From the NCBI RefSeq assembly GCF_008477545.1, contig NZ_VORA01000001.1, positions 1,939,193 to 2,003,192 of the forward strand: a stretch of DNA of 64,000 bases, read 5' to 3'. The notes under the pieces were generated by a model. The model worked only from the letters and a program-made list of their open reading frames with translations. It had not been told where the DNA came from and made no database searches. The stretch is from Roseibium aestuarii. GTDB taxonomy: Bacteria > Pseudomonadota > Alphaproteobacteria > Rhizobiales > Stappiaceae. A program made the translations under genes and the position numbers. Of this stretch, positions 44,185 through 52,799 are shown piece after piece; position 1 is the first letter of the stretch, and each line of letters opens with the position of its first letter.

Positions 44185-46285
44185 CCGCCTGCCCCTTCAC
44201 GCCTCCGGCCCTGCGCAAGCCGTCGCAGCAGGCTCCGCCCGCCTTGCGCCGGATCTGTTGCGCCGGCTGCCCGCGATCCTTACCGCCTCCGCCCTGCTCC
44301 TCATTGCCCTGCGGCTCCATCTGGGATGGCAGGAGGTCGTGACCTGCAAGACCGCCCCTGATCCTGCGAGCGGCCATGCCTCCGGCGCCTGTTCCCTCGC
44401 CCGTCTCACCTTCGCCTCGGCGCTCCTGCCTCGCCTCGCCATAGGGCTGGTGGCCGGGGCCGCGCTCGGCCTGTCGGGCCTGCTGCTCCAGCGGGTGCTG
44501 CGCAATCCGCTCGCCGAGCCCGCAACCCTCGGGATCACCGCCGGAGCGCAGCTTGCCCTTGCCATCGCGACCCTGTTCCTGCCCGCCCTCCTGACGCTGG
44601 GCCGGGAACCCGTGGCGCTTCTGGGCGGCCTGGGCACCGTCGCCCTGCTTCTGAGCCTGACCTGGCGCAAGGGTCTTGATCCGGTCTCCGTCGTGCTGGG
44701 CGGCATGATGCTGACCATGATGGCGGTCGCTGCCAGCGCCGCCCTGATCATCTTCAACGGTGACTATGTCTTCTCTCTCTTCGTCTGGGGCGGCGGGTCA
44801 CTCGTCCAGCAGGACTGGCAGGCGACAGGGATCCTCGGCACGCTGACCCTTGCCGTTGCCCTTTGCGCCGTCCTCCTGCGCCGCCCGCTGACCCTTCTCT
44901 CCCTCGATGACCGGGCCGCCCGCGGGCTTGGCCTTGCGGTCATCACCCTGCGCATCGTGCTGCTGGCCCTGGCCACCGGCCTGGCCTCTGCCGTCACCGC
45001 CCATCTCGGGCCCATCGCCTTCATCGGCCTGGGTGGTCCTGCACTCGCCCGGATTGCCGCGACCGGAGGTTCGGGGACCGCATCAGGCACCTCATCCGGC
45101 GGTCAGACCCTCTCCGCCCTCGTCATCTCCGCAACCCTGCTGAGCGTGACTGACAGCGCGCTCGCTCTCACCATCGGCCGGGAGTTCGACCGCATTCCCG
45201 CTGGGGCCGCCACCGCGCTGCTGGGCGGGCCGCTGCTGCTCTGGGTGTTGCCGCGCCTCTCCATGCTGCGCCCCGGCGAGAGACGGGACACCGGATCCCT
45301 CCCGCCCGCGCCCACCGGACCTCTCCAGCAGAGCCCCGCACGGCTCGCCCTTCTGGCTCTCGGCCTTGTCCTGGCCTGTGCGCTGGCGCTCTGCCTCGGC
45401 CGCAATGGGCAAGGCTGGCAGCTCGTCACCGGCGCCGATCTCGCAGACATGCTGCCCTGGCGTCTGCCGCGCATCCTGACCGCACTCGCCGGGGGCGCCC
45501 TGCTCGCCACCGCCGGAGTGATCCTGCAGAAGCTTTCCGGCAATCCGCTCGCCGGGCCGGAAATCCTTGGGGTTGGCGCGGCCAGCGGCGTCGGCCTGTG
45601 CCTGATGCTGCTGATCGTGCCGCTCGCTGGCAGCGAACTACGGCTGGCCGCCAGCACGACAGGCGCTCTGCTGGCGACGCTTCTGATCCTGCGGCTGGCC
45701 ACCCGCGCCGGGTTCAGCCGCGAGCGCCTGCTTCTGGGCGGCGTCGCGCTCGGGGCCTTCTGCAGCGCGATCCTGTCCGCCGTCATGGCGATGGGCACCC
45801 CGGTCTCCTACCAGCTGGTGGCCTGGATGACCGGTTCCACCCAGTCCGCCACCCTCGCCGGAGGGCTGGCCCTGACCGGATCCGCCCTCGGGCTCGTGGC
45901 GCTGCTTCTGGGCCTCGGGCGCTGGCTCGATCTCCTCAGTCTGGGCGACCCGCTGGCCCGTTCCCTCGGCCTGCCCCTGCGCCCGGCCCGGCTGACCCTG
46001 ATCGCGCTTGGCGCCGCGGCCACCGCGCTCGCCACCCTCAGCATCGGACCCTTGAGCTTCATCGGACTGGTCGCCCCGCACCTGGCGCGCCTCGGCGGCT
46101 TCGCCCACGGCCGTGCCCACGTCATCGCCAGCACGCTTTGCGGCGGCATGCTTCTCGTGATCTCCGACTGGCTGTCGCGCCAACTGGCCTTCCCCTACCA
46201 GCTACCGCTGGGGCTCATCGCCAGCCTTCTGGCCGGGCCCTATCTGCTGTGGCTGCTGGGCAACGGCCGGTCACGATTGCACTGA
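44177..46285 (+). CDS. Double-length siderophore permease (FhuB-like)
   Basis: 702 aa consisting of two fused FecCD permease units, as in FhuB (about 660 aa in E. coli). Each half has the family motifs: RLAIGLVAGAALGLSGLLLQRVLRNPLAEPATLGI then HLGPIAFIGLGGP in the first, and LATAGVILQKLSGNPLAGPEILGVG then GPLSFIGLVAPHLARLGG in the second. About 20 membrane helices are expected. The start ATG overlaps the preceding gene; the frame is open further upstream only as a shadow. It works with the FhuC- and FhuD-like proteins. Confidence 0.92.
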   Translation: MTDRLPLHASGPAQAVAAGSARLAPDLLRRLPAILTASALLLIALRLHLGWQEVVTCKTAPDPASGHASGACSLARLTFASALLPRLAIGLVAGAALGLSGLLLQRVLRNPLAEPATLGITAGAQLALAIATLFLPALLTLGREPVALLGGLGTVALLLSLTWRKGLDPVSVVLGGMMLTMMAVAASAALIIFNGDYVFSLFVWGGGSLVQQDWQATGILGTLTLAVALCAVLLRRPLTLLSLDDRAARGLGLAVITLRIVLLALATGLASAVTAHLGPIAFIGLGGPALARIAATGGSGTASGTSSGGQTLSALVISATLLSVTDSALALTIGREFDRIPAGAATALLGGPLLLWVLPRLSMLRPGERRDTGSLPPAPTGPLQQSPARLALLALGLVLACALALCLGRNGQGWQLVTGADLADMLPWRLPRILTALAGGALLATAGVILQKLSGNPLAGPEILGVGAASGVGLCLMLLIVPLAGSELRLAASTTGALLATLLILRLATRAGFSRERLLLGGVALGAFCSAILSAVMAMGTPVSYQLVAWMTGSTQSATLAGGLALTGSALGLVALLLGLGRWLDLLSLGDPLARSLGLPLRPARLTLIALGAAATALATLSIGPLSFIGLVAPHLARLGGFAHGRAHVIASTLCGGMLLVISDWLSRQLAFPYQLPLGLIASLLAGPYLLWLLGNGRSRLH

Positions 46286-46351
46286 CCCTTCTCGACACGC
46301 TCTGCCGCCCTCTCTAGACCAGTCTTTCCGCCAGATCCGGACCTTTGCCCG

Positions 46352-48094
46352 ATGCTCAAGCGTTTCGCCGCCTATTACGCCCCCTACCGGTCGCTCTTCC
46401 TGCTCGACTTCGGCTGCGCCATCCTCGCCGGCCTCCTCGAACTGTCCTTTCCCGTGGCGGTGAAGGTCTTCGTCGACGACTTCCTGCCCACCGGTGAGGG
46501 GCGGCTGATCGTCCTTGCCGCCATCGGACTGCTGGCACTTTACCTGCTCACCACCGCGCTCAATGCGGTGGTGGTCTACTGGGGCCACATGCTGGGCATC
46601 AACATCGAGACGGAGATGCGCCGCAAGGCCTTCGAGCACCTGCAGAAACTCTCCTTCCGCTTCTTCGACAACCAGAAGACCGGCCACCTGCTCGCCCGGG
46701 TCACCAAGGATCTGGAGGAGATCGGCGAGATAGCCCATCACGGCCCCGAGGATCTCTTCATCGCGGTCATGACTTTCCTCGGCGCCTTCGCGCTGATGCT
46801 GTGGGTCAATGTTCCGCTGGCGCTCATCACGGCGGCCATCGTGCCGGCGGTGGCCTTCGTCACCAGCCACTATGGCGGCCGCATGACCACCAACTGGCAG
46901 TCGATCTATGCCCGGGTTGGCGACTTCAATGTCCGGGTCGAGGAAAATGTCGGCGGCATTCGCTTGGTCCAGGCCTTCGCCAACGAGGAGCATGAGCGCC
47001 GGCTCTTTGCCCGGGACAACGCCAGCTATCGCCGCACCAAGCTGGAGGCCTATCGCATCATGGCCGCCTCCTCCTCGCTCAACTACATGAGCATGCGGCT
47101 GATCCAGCTCATCATCATGCTGGCCGGCAGCTATCTGGTGCTGCAGGACAGCCTGACCTATGGCGGCTTCGTCGGTTTCCTGCTGCTGGTCACCGTCTTC
47201 TTCCGCCCGATCGAGAAGATCAACGCGGTGATCGAGACCTATCCCAAGGGCATCGCCGGCTTCCGCCGCTATTGCGACCTGCTGGACACCGCACCCGACA
47301 TTGCCGACCGGCCGGAGGCCCGCGCGGTCACACGTCTGCGGGGCGACATCCGCTTCGATCAGGTGAGCTTTGCCTATGCGGCCGACCACAAGGTGCTCGA
47401 CGCCATCGATCTGGAGATCCGCGCCGGCGAGACCGTCGCCTTCGTCGGACCCTCGGGGGCGGGCAAGACCACGCTCTGCTCTCTCCTGCCCCGCTTTTAT
47501 GACGTGACCTCCGGCAGGATCACCATCGACGGTCAGGACCTGCGCGACATGACGCTCGCCTCCCTGCGCCGGCAGATCGGCATCGTGCAGCAGGATGTGT
47601 TCCTCTTTGGCGGCACCTTGCGTGACAACGTCGCCTATGGCCGGCTGGGGGCGAGCGACGCCCAGATCCTGGCCGCTCTTGAGCGCGCCCGCCTGACCTC
47701 GGCGCTGGCCCGCATGCCCGAGGGCCTGGACACGGTGATCGGCGAGCGCGGCGTCAAGCTCTCCGGCGGCCAGAAGCAGCGCCTCGCCATCGCCCGCATC
47801 TTCCTGAAGGACCCGGCCATCCTCATTCTCGACGAGGCGACCTCGGCGCTCGACACCCAGACAGAGCGCGAGATCCAGGAAAGCCTCGACGATCTCTCCG
47901 CCAACCGCACCACCCTCATCATCGCCCACCGGCTGGCCACCATCCGCAAGGCCGACCGCATCGTGGTGGTGGATCAGGGCCGGATCGTCGAACAGGGGGC
48001 TCACGAGGTCCTGCTGCGCGACGGCGGCGCCTATGCCCGCATGCACGCGGCCCAGTTCCATGCGGCTCCAGGACGCGACGACGGCGCCATGTGA
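46352..48094 (+). CDS. ABC exporter-fold protein (fused membrane and ATPase domains)
   Basis: 580 aa, a homodimeric MsbA/IrtA-like half-size transporter. Six membrane helices lie in the first ~300 residues, then Walker A GPSGAGKTT at about 366-374, signature LSGGQKQR near 470, Walker B ILILDEATSALD and switch IAHRL. It sits between two siderophore importers on the same strand, so it may export a siderophore or move ferric siderophore inward as YbtPQ and IrtAB do. Lipid or drug export cannot be excluded by sequence. Starts 66 bases after the FhuB-like gene. Confidence 0.87.
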   Translation: MLKRFAAYYAPYRSLFLLDFGCAILAGLLELSFPVAVKVFVDDFLPTGEGRLIVLAAIGLLALYLLTTALNAVVVYWGHMLGINIETEMRRKAFEHLQKLSFRFFDNQKTGHLLARVTKDLEEIGEIAHHGPEDLFIAVMTFLGAFALMLWVNVPLALITAAIVPAVAFVTSHYGGRMTTNWQSIYARVGDFNVRVEENVGGIRLVQAFANEEHERRLFARDNASYRRTKLEAYRIMAASSSLNYMSMRLIQLIIMLAGSYLVLQDSLTYGGFVGFLLLVTVFFRPIEKINAVIETYPKGIAGFRRYCDLLDTAPDIADRPEARAVTRLRGDIRFDQVSFAYAADHKVLDAIDLEIRAGETVAFVGPSGAGKTTLCSLLPRFYDVTSGRITIDGQDLRDMTLASLRRQIGIVQQDVFLFGGTLRDNVAYGRLGASDAQILAALERARLTSALARMPEGLDTVIGERGVKLSGGQKQRLAIARIFLKDPAILILDEATSALDTQTEREIQESLDDLSANRTTLIIAHRLATIRKADRIVVVDQGRIVEQGAHEVLLRDGGAYARMHAAQFHAAPGRDDGAM

Positions 48095-48146
48095 ACCGGA
48101 ACTACCGCAACGTCGTGGAAAACCGGCCAGGCCTCCATGAATATCT

Positions 48147-48161
48147 TGAATTAAATACTCA
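48147..48161. promoter_or_regulatory. IRO box (RirA-type) upstream of the second iron importer
   Basis: TGA-ATTAAATAC-TCA fits the TGA-N9-TCA iron-responsive motif recognised by RirA in rhizobia, within a locally A/T-rich stretch 74 bases before the binding-protein gene. Confidence 0.55.
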
Positions 48162-48234
48162 TATTATATAGCTGCTCAATCTGGACGCGCCCAAGGGCCG
48201 CAACGGCAGTTGCCTTGCGCCCCAACAAGGAGAC

Positions 48235-49371
48235 ATGAAAATGCTTCGCTCCATTTTGAGGGGTTCCCTCATCGCTGCATCTCTGGCCGCCTCGACGGCT
48301 CTCGCCCTCGCGGACCAGATCACGGTGACCGACGTTGCCGGCCGGGAGGTCACGCTGGAGGCGCCTGTCCAGCGCATCATTCTCGGGGAAGGCCGCCAGA
48401 TCTATCTGCTCGGCGTGCTGACCCCCGAAGATCCCTTCGCTCATGTGGTCGGCTGGCGCGAGGACTTCTCCCAGGCCGATCCGGACAGCTATGCCCGCTA
48501 TGAGGCGAAGTTCCCTAAGCTCAAGGATCTGCCCACCTTCGGCGGCTTCAAGGATGGTACCTTCGACGTGGAACAGGCTGCCAGCCTGAAGCCCGACGTG
48601 ATCCTCATGAACATCGAGGCGAAGGCGGCGACGGAAGACGCGGGCTATGACGACAAGCTCGCCGCCCTCGACATTCCGATTGTCTACGTCGACTTCCGCG
48701 AAAAGCCGCTCGAACACACGGTTCCGTCCATGCGCATCATGGGCGAGCTTCTGGGCAAGCAGGACCGCGCCGAAGAATTCATCGCCTTCTCCGAAGCCCA
48801 GCTGAAGCGGGTGACGGATGTGATCGAGGCCGCCGCCCCGGCGCGCCCGACCGTCTTCGTCGACCGCGCAGGCGGTTATTCCGACGATTGCTGCATGAGC
48901 TTCGGAGACGGCAACTTCGGCAAGTATGTGGAACTCGCCGGCGGCACCAACATTGCCCGCGACATCATTCCCGGCACCTTCGGCACCCTGAACCCGGAAC
49001 AGATCATCGCCGCCAGCCCCGAACATGTGGTGGTGACCGGCGGCAACTGGGATGCCTATGTGCCCGGCGGAAACTGGGTGGGCATGGGACCCGGCTCCGA
49101 CATGACCGAAGCCCGGCGCAAGCTGCACAATCTGACGAAGCGCACCGCCATGACCGGCATCGCCGCCGTGGAGACCGGCAACTTCCACGCCATCTGGCAC
49201 CAGTTCTACAACAGCCCCTACTACTTCGTCGCCGTGCAGCAACTGGCGAAGTGGATCCATCCGGAGCTGTTTGCCGACCTCGATCCGGAAGCAACCATGG
49301 CCGACCTGCACGAACGCTTCCTGCCGGTCGCCTATGAACCGGGCTACTGGGTCTCCCTCAATGACAAGTGA
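48235..49371 (+). CDS. Iron/siderophore ABC transporter substrate-binding protein (FecB-like)
   Basis: 378 aa with signal peptide (MKMLRSILRGSLIAASLAAS, cleavage after ALA before DQITVTD). Class III features: ITVTDVAGREVTLEAPVQRIIL, AASLKPDVILMN, MGELLGKQDRAEEFIAF and GTFGTLNPEQIIAASPEHVVVTG. A Cys pair in SDDCCMSFGDGNFG is conserved in some relatives and may be structural. AAGGAGAC precedes the ATG. It starts a three-gene operon behind an IRO box, so iron-limited expression is expected; the ligand is not determined. Confidence 0.9.
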   Translation: MKMLRSILRGSLIAASLAASTALALADQITVTDVAGREVTLEAPVQRIILGEGRQIYLLGVLTPEDPFAHVVGWREDFSQADPDSYARYEAKFPKLKDLPTFGGFKDGTFDVEQAASLKPDVILMNIEAKAATEDAGYDDKLAALDIPIVYVDFREKPLEHTVPSMRIMGELLGKQDRAEEFIAFSEAQLKRVTDVIEAAAPARPTVFVDRAGGYSDDCCMSFGDGNFGKYVELAGGTNIARDIIPGTFGTLNPEQIIAASPEHVVVTGGNWDAYVPGGNWVGMGPGSDMTEARRKLHNLTKRTAMTGIAAVETGNFHAIWHQFYNSPYYFVAVQQLAKWIHPELFADLDPEATMADLHERFLPVAYEPGYWVSLNDK

Positions 49372-50431
49372 TCCGTCGCCTGTTCCAGGCAACGCAACGG
49401 GGCGCGGTTTCTACCGCGCCCTTGTGCTGCGCCGGCAGATGCTGCTCGCGGGCCTCGCCCTGGCGCTCCTCTTCAGCGTCTGCGTCGATCTGGCGCTCGG
49501 CCCCGCCAACTATACGCTCGCGGAGGTTCTCTCCGCCCTGTTTCTGCCCGACAGCGCCACCGCCCAGGCCCGCGTGATCCTCTGGGAGATCCGCATGCCC
49601 GTGGCCCTCATGGCCATCGTCGTCGGCGCCAGCCTTTCGGTCGCTGGCGCCCAGATGCAGACGATCCTGAGCAACCCCCTCGCCAGCCCCTTCACCCTGG
49701 GCATTTCCGCCGGCGCCAGCTTCGGCGCCGCCCTGGCGCTCGCCTTCGGGGTGGTTCTGTTTCCGCCCGCCGTGGATTATGTGATCCCGGTCAATGCCTT
49801 CATCATGGCCATGATCACCTCCTTCATGATCCATGCTCTCAGCATGCGCCGCGGCGTCACCATCGAGACCATCGTGCTGCTCGGCATCGCCATGGTCTTC
49901 ATCTTCAATTCCCTGATGGCGCTGATCCAGTTCTTCGCCAGTCAGCAGGCCGTCTCGGCGGTCGTCTTCTGGACCATGGGCAGCCTCACCAAGGCCACCT
50001 GGCCGAAACTCTGGATCGCCAGCACCGTGCTTGCGCTCGTGCTGCCCTTGCTGGCCCGCCACGGCTGGGCCCTCACCGCCATGCGGCTCGGCGACGCCAA
50101 GGCCCGCTCCATGGGTGTCGACCCGAAGCGGCTGCGCCTTGAGGTTCTGGTGCTCGTCTCCCTGCTCGCGGCCATTGCGGTCGCCTTTGTCGGCACCATC
50201 GGCTTCATCGGTCTCGTGGGACCTCACATCGCCCGCATGCTGCTGGGCGAGGACCAGCGCTTCTTCCTGCCCGGATCGGCCATTTGCGGTGCGCTCATCC
50301 TGTCGGTCGGGTCGGTGCTCTCCAAGATCATCATTCCCGGCACGATCATTCCCATCGGCATCGTCACCTCTCTCGTCGGCATCCCCTTCTTCCTGTTCCT
50401 CATTCTCAACCGGAAAGCCTCCACATGGTGA
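49361..50431 (+). CDS. FecCD-family iron permease
   Basis: 356 aa from ATG MTSDPSPVPG, overlapping the binding-protein gene by 11 bases. One FecCD unit of about ten helices: SLSVAGAQMQTILSNPLASPFTLGISAGASFGAALAL region, the cytoplasmic coupling region GDAKARSMGVDPKRLR, and FVGTIGFIGLVGPHIARMLLGEDQRF. It would act as a homodimer in the BtuC/FhuB manner with the ATPase that follows. Confidence 0.92.
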   Translation: MTSDPSPVPGNATGRGFYRALVLRRQMLLAGLALALLFSVCVDLALGPANYTLAEVLSALFLPDSATAQARVILWEIRMPVALMAIVVGASLSVAGAQMQTILSNPLASPFTLGISAGASFGAALALAFGVVLFPPAVDYVIPVNAFIMAMITSFMIHALSMRRGVTIETIVLLGIAMVFIFNSLMALIQFFASQQAVSAVVFWTMGSLTKATWPKLWIASTVLALVLPLLARHGWALTAMRLGDAKARSMGVDPKRLRLEVLVLVSLLAAIAVAFVGTIGFIGLVGPHIARMLLGEDQRFFLPGSAICGALILSVGSVLSKIIIPGTIIPIGIVTSLVGIPFFLFLILNRKASTW

Positions 50432-51174
50432 GCCTGCGCCTGGAAAACGTCTCCGCCGGCTACGGCACAACCCGCATCCTCGAGGGCATCACCACCCCGA
50501 CCCTGTCCGGCGGCGAGATCGTCGCCCTGCTGGGCCCCAACGCGGCCGGAAAGTCCACCTTGTTCCGGCGCATTCTCGGACACATCAAGGGCGAGGGTCA
50601 GGTCCGGATCGAGGGTCAGCGCAGTGAGCGCCCGATCTGCCACATGCCCCAGGACAGTGGCAGTGCCGCAGCCCTCAGCGTCTACGAGGCCGTGCTCCTC
50701 GCCCGCATGCAGGGCCGCGGCCTGAAGGTGGCCGAAGACGACCTGACCGCCGTCGAGGACACCTTGCGCTATCTCGATATCGAGACCCTCGGCGCAAGGG
50801 CCATTTCCGACCTGAGCGGCGGCCAGCGCCAGCTCGTCAGCGCGGCCCAGGCCATCGTTCAGGAGCCGGAAATCCTGCTTCTCGACGAACCGACCTCCGC
50901 CCTCGACCTGCACCGCCAGCTTGGCCTGCTGCGCATCCTGCGCCGTCTGGCCGAGGACCGGCAGATGCTGATCATCGTGGCCATGCACGACCTCGGCCAC
51001 GCCCTGCGCTACACCGACATCGCCATCGTGCTCGACAAGGGCACCCTGGCGGCCAGCGGGGCGACCGGGGATGTCCTCACCGCAGACCTGCTGCGGGAGA
51101 TCTACCGGGTCGAAGCCCGGATCGAGACCTGCGCCCGCGGCCGCCGCCACATCCTGATCGACGACGTCGCCTGA
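50425..51174 (+). CDS. Iron ABC transporter ATPase (FecE-like)
   Basis: 249 aa from ATG MVSLRLENVS, overlapping the permease gene by seven bases. Walker A GPNAAGKS at 37-44, signature LSGGQRQLVSAAQA, Walker B ILLLDEPTSALDL and switch MHDLGHALR. Last gene of the second iron importer. No clear terminator was found after it. Confidence 0.92.
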   Translation: MVSLRLENVSAGYGTTRILEGITTPTLSGGEIVALLGPNAAGKSTLFRRILGHIKGEGQVRIEGQRSERPICHMPQDSGSAAALSVYEAVLLARMQGRGLKVAEDDLTAVEDTLRYLDIETLGARAISDLSGGQRQLVSAAQAIVQEPEILLLDEPTSALDLHRQLGLLRILRRLAEDRQMLIIVAMHDLGHALRYTDIAIVLDKGTLAASGATGDVLTADLLREIYRVEARIETCARGRRHILIDDVA

Positions 51175-51726
51175 AGGCCGGGGAAGCGCTGCGGGAGGGC
51201 AATCAAGGCGGGCCTTGAGCCCAGGCGCCGCAGCCGCAGCCGAGGACGCCGGAGCGGGGCCGAACAGACCTGACCGGTTCCCCGGACCTTCCCCATCTTC
51301 TGCGATCCGGCTTCTGCGGCCCTGCTTAGGGGGGCTCGGCTTTTTCTGGTTTTTTTTGGGGGGGGCCAAGCTTCCGAACGCCCTTTCTGCCGCGCGCATT
51401 CAGAAGACCGCTCCCCGCGCCCGCCTTACGGCCGCCCTCACACCTCGGCGCCCCTCTCTGCTTCTCTCTCCCAACCTGTGGCCCGCCCTCGCCGTCCCTC
51501 ACGCGCGTTCGGCCAGCAACGTGCCCGGAAGATGGCCCTCGGCATGAGGACAGGCCAAGCTCCACCTCAGCTCAGGACGAAACACCGGAATGCCCCGATC
51601 CCCTGCACCCGACAAACGGTTCAAGGGGCGAAGATCGCAAGCGCTTCAACACCTTGGACAAGTTTGGTGTGGATAGGAGAAAAACGCCTTGATCTGCGAC
51701 GGCATTCTGCGTACACGAGGCGTACC
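51175..51726. other. Gene-free interval before tRNA-Ser
   Basis: 552 bases with no supported gene. It holds an unusual T8 then G8 homopolymer run at 51350-51365. The last ~100 bases before the tRNA are the likely tRNA promoter area. Confidence 0.5.
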
Positions 51727-51816
51727 GGAGAGGTGGCCGAGTGGTCGAAGGCGCTCCCCTGCTAAGGGAGTAGACGGGCAACCGTCTCGAGGGTTCGAAT
51801 CCCTTCCTCTCCGCCA
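51727..51816 (+). tRNA. tRNA-Ser (anticodon GCU), CCA encoded
   Basis: 90 nt including CCA. Acceptor GGAGAGG pairs with CCTCTCC. The D-arm GGCCGAGTGGTC is typical of Ser tRNA, the anticodon stem CTCCC/GGGAG encloses loop CTGCTAA with anticodon GCT (codons AGC/AGU), a long variable arm TAGACGGGCAACCGTCTC marks a class II tRNA, and the T-arm has GGTTCGAATCC. It stands at the edge of the restriction/recombinase island. Confidence 0.97.
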
Positions 51817-51843
51817 CTTGCCCCCACGAAGGCGTTCTCCCGA

Positions 51844-51875
51844 TCCGGCTGCGGCCGGAATTTCTCGTTGTTTTT
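51844..51875 (+). terminator. Weak terminator downstream of tRNA-Ser
   Basis: TCCGGC-TGCG-GCCGGA, a 6-bp stem followed by ATTTCTCGTTGTTTTT. Short stem, so only moderate support. Confidence 0.4.
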
Positions 51876-52082
51876 GAGGGTTATGCGGGAGGGGCTGAGC
51901 ACTGGCCCCCGCGCCAAGAGGCCCGGAAGCGGTCTCTCAGGGCCGATATTCTCTGGACCTCATGACTGCGCCGATTTGGTGAATTTCTCATAAGCCCATG
52001 TAGATATTGACGAAATTCAAGCCGTTGAAATTGCTTGGATTGGAGTCGCGTTTGCGTCTGCCGCGACCGGGTTCGGAAGTTC

Positions 52083-52799
52083 TCAGGCCATGGCCCTTTC
52101 CAACCTCTGCTTCCGACGCTCCCAATCGGGCATCACCTTGTAGAGTAGCTCGAAGAAGGCAGCACCGTGATGAGGCTCCGCCACATGGCAGAGCTCGTGG
52201 GTGATCACGTAGTCGATGGCGTCGACCGGCGCCTGCACGAGGCGGCGGTTCAGCAGCAGGCGTCCGGCCGGCGACATGGACCCCCATCGCTGCCGGGTCT
52301 GGCGTACGATGAGACCTTTCGGCCTGAATGCCTCCGGATCCGGGAAGTGGCCGAGACAGAGCTCGATCCGCTCCGGAAACTTGATGTGTGCCCGGTCCCG
52401 GTACCATGCCTCGACCAGTTCGCGCGTCACCTCCGGCCTGGTCGGCCGGTGTGTCTGCACAACGATGAAGCCGCGGATCAGCTTTACGCTTTCCTGGACA
52501 TGCGGGACCACCTTCAGCCGATACTGGCGCCCGAGGTAGAGATGGGTCTCACCGGCGACAAACCTGCGCTCCGGTGTTCTTGGAAGGAACTGGGCGAAGT
52601 ACCGCTGCTGCCGCGTCACCCATGCCGCGCGCTTCCGCAGCTTGGCTTCTATGGCGTCGAGCGTCGCGTCCTCCGGGGCCGCGATCACCACCGAAGCATC
52701 CGGCTCGACAGCGATCTCTAGCGTCTTCCTCGGACGGCGGACGATCTCGTACCGGATCTCCTGCTCGCCGTACTGCAGGCAGTGCAGTTCCCGCGTCAT
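52083..52799 (-). CDS. YgjP-like (DUF45/M48-type) metallopeptidase of the RM locus
   Basis: 238 aa. The zinc motif is HELCH (in YVITHELCHVAEPHHG), preceded by the family stretch RQRWGSMSPAGRLLLNRRLVQAPVDAIDYV and by the N-terminal RRPRKTLEIAVEPDASV. Proteins of this family are often the last gene of type I restriction operons; their role there is unknown. Its ATG overlaps the hsdR stop by four bases (ATGA), so it is translated together with the restriction subunit. Confidence 0.88.
   Translation of the reverse strand: MTRELHCLQYGEQEIRYEIVRRPRKTLEIAVEPDASVVIAAPEDATLDAIEAKLRKRAAWVTRQQRYFAQFLPRTPERRFVAGETHLYLGRQYRLKVVPHVQESVKLIRGFIVVQTHRPTRPEVTRELVEAWYRDRAHIKFPERIELCLGHFPDPEAFRPKGLIVRQTRQRWGSMSPAGRLLLNRRLVQAPVDAIDYVITHELCHVAEPHHGAAFFELLYKVMPDWERRKQRLERAMA

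Noticed and set aside
51988..52407. Minus-strand frame near the island border
   Set aside because: Mostly overlaps the YgjP-type peptidase in another frame and shows no motif; not counted as a gene.
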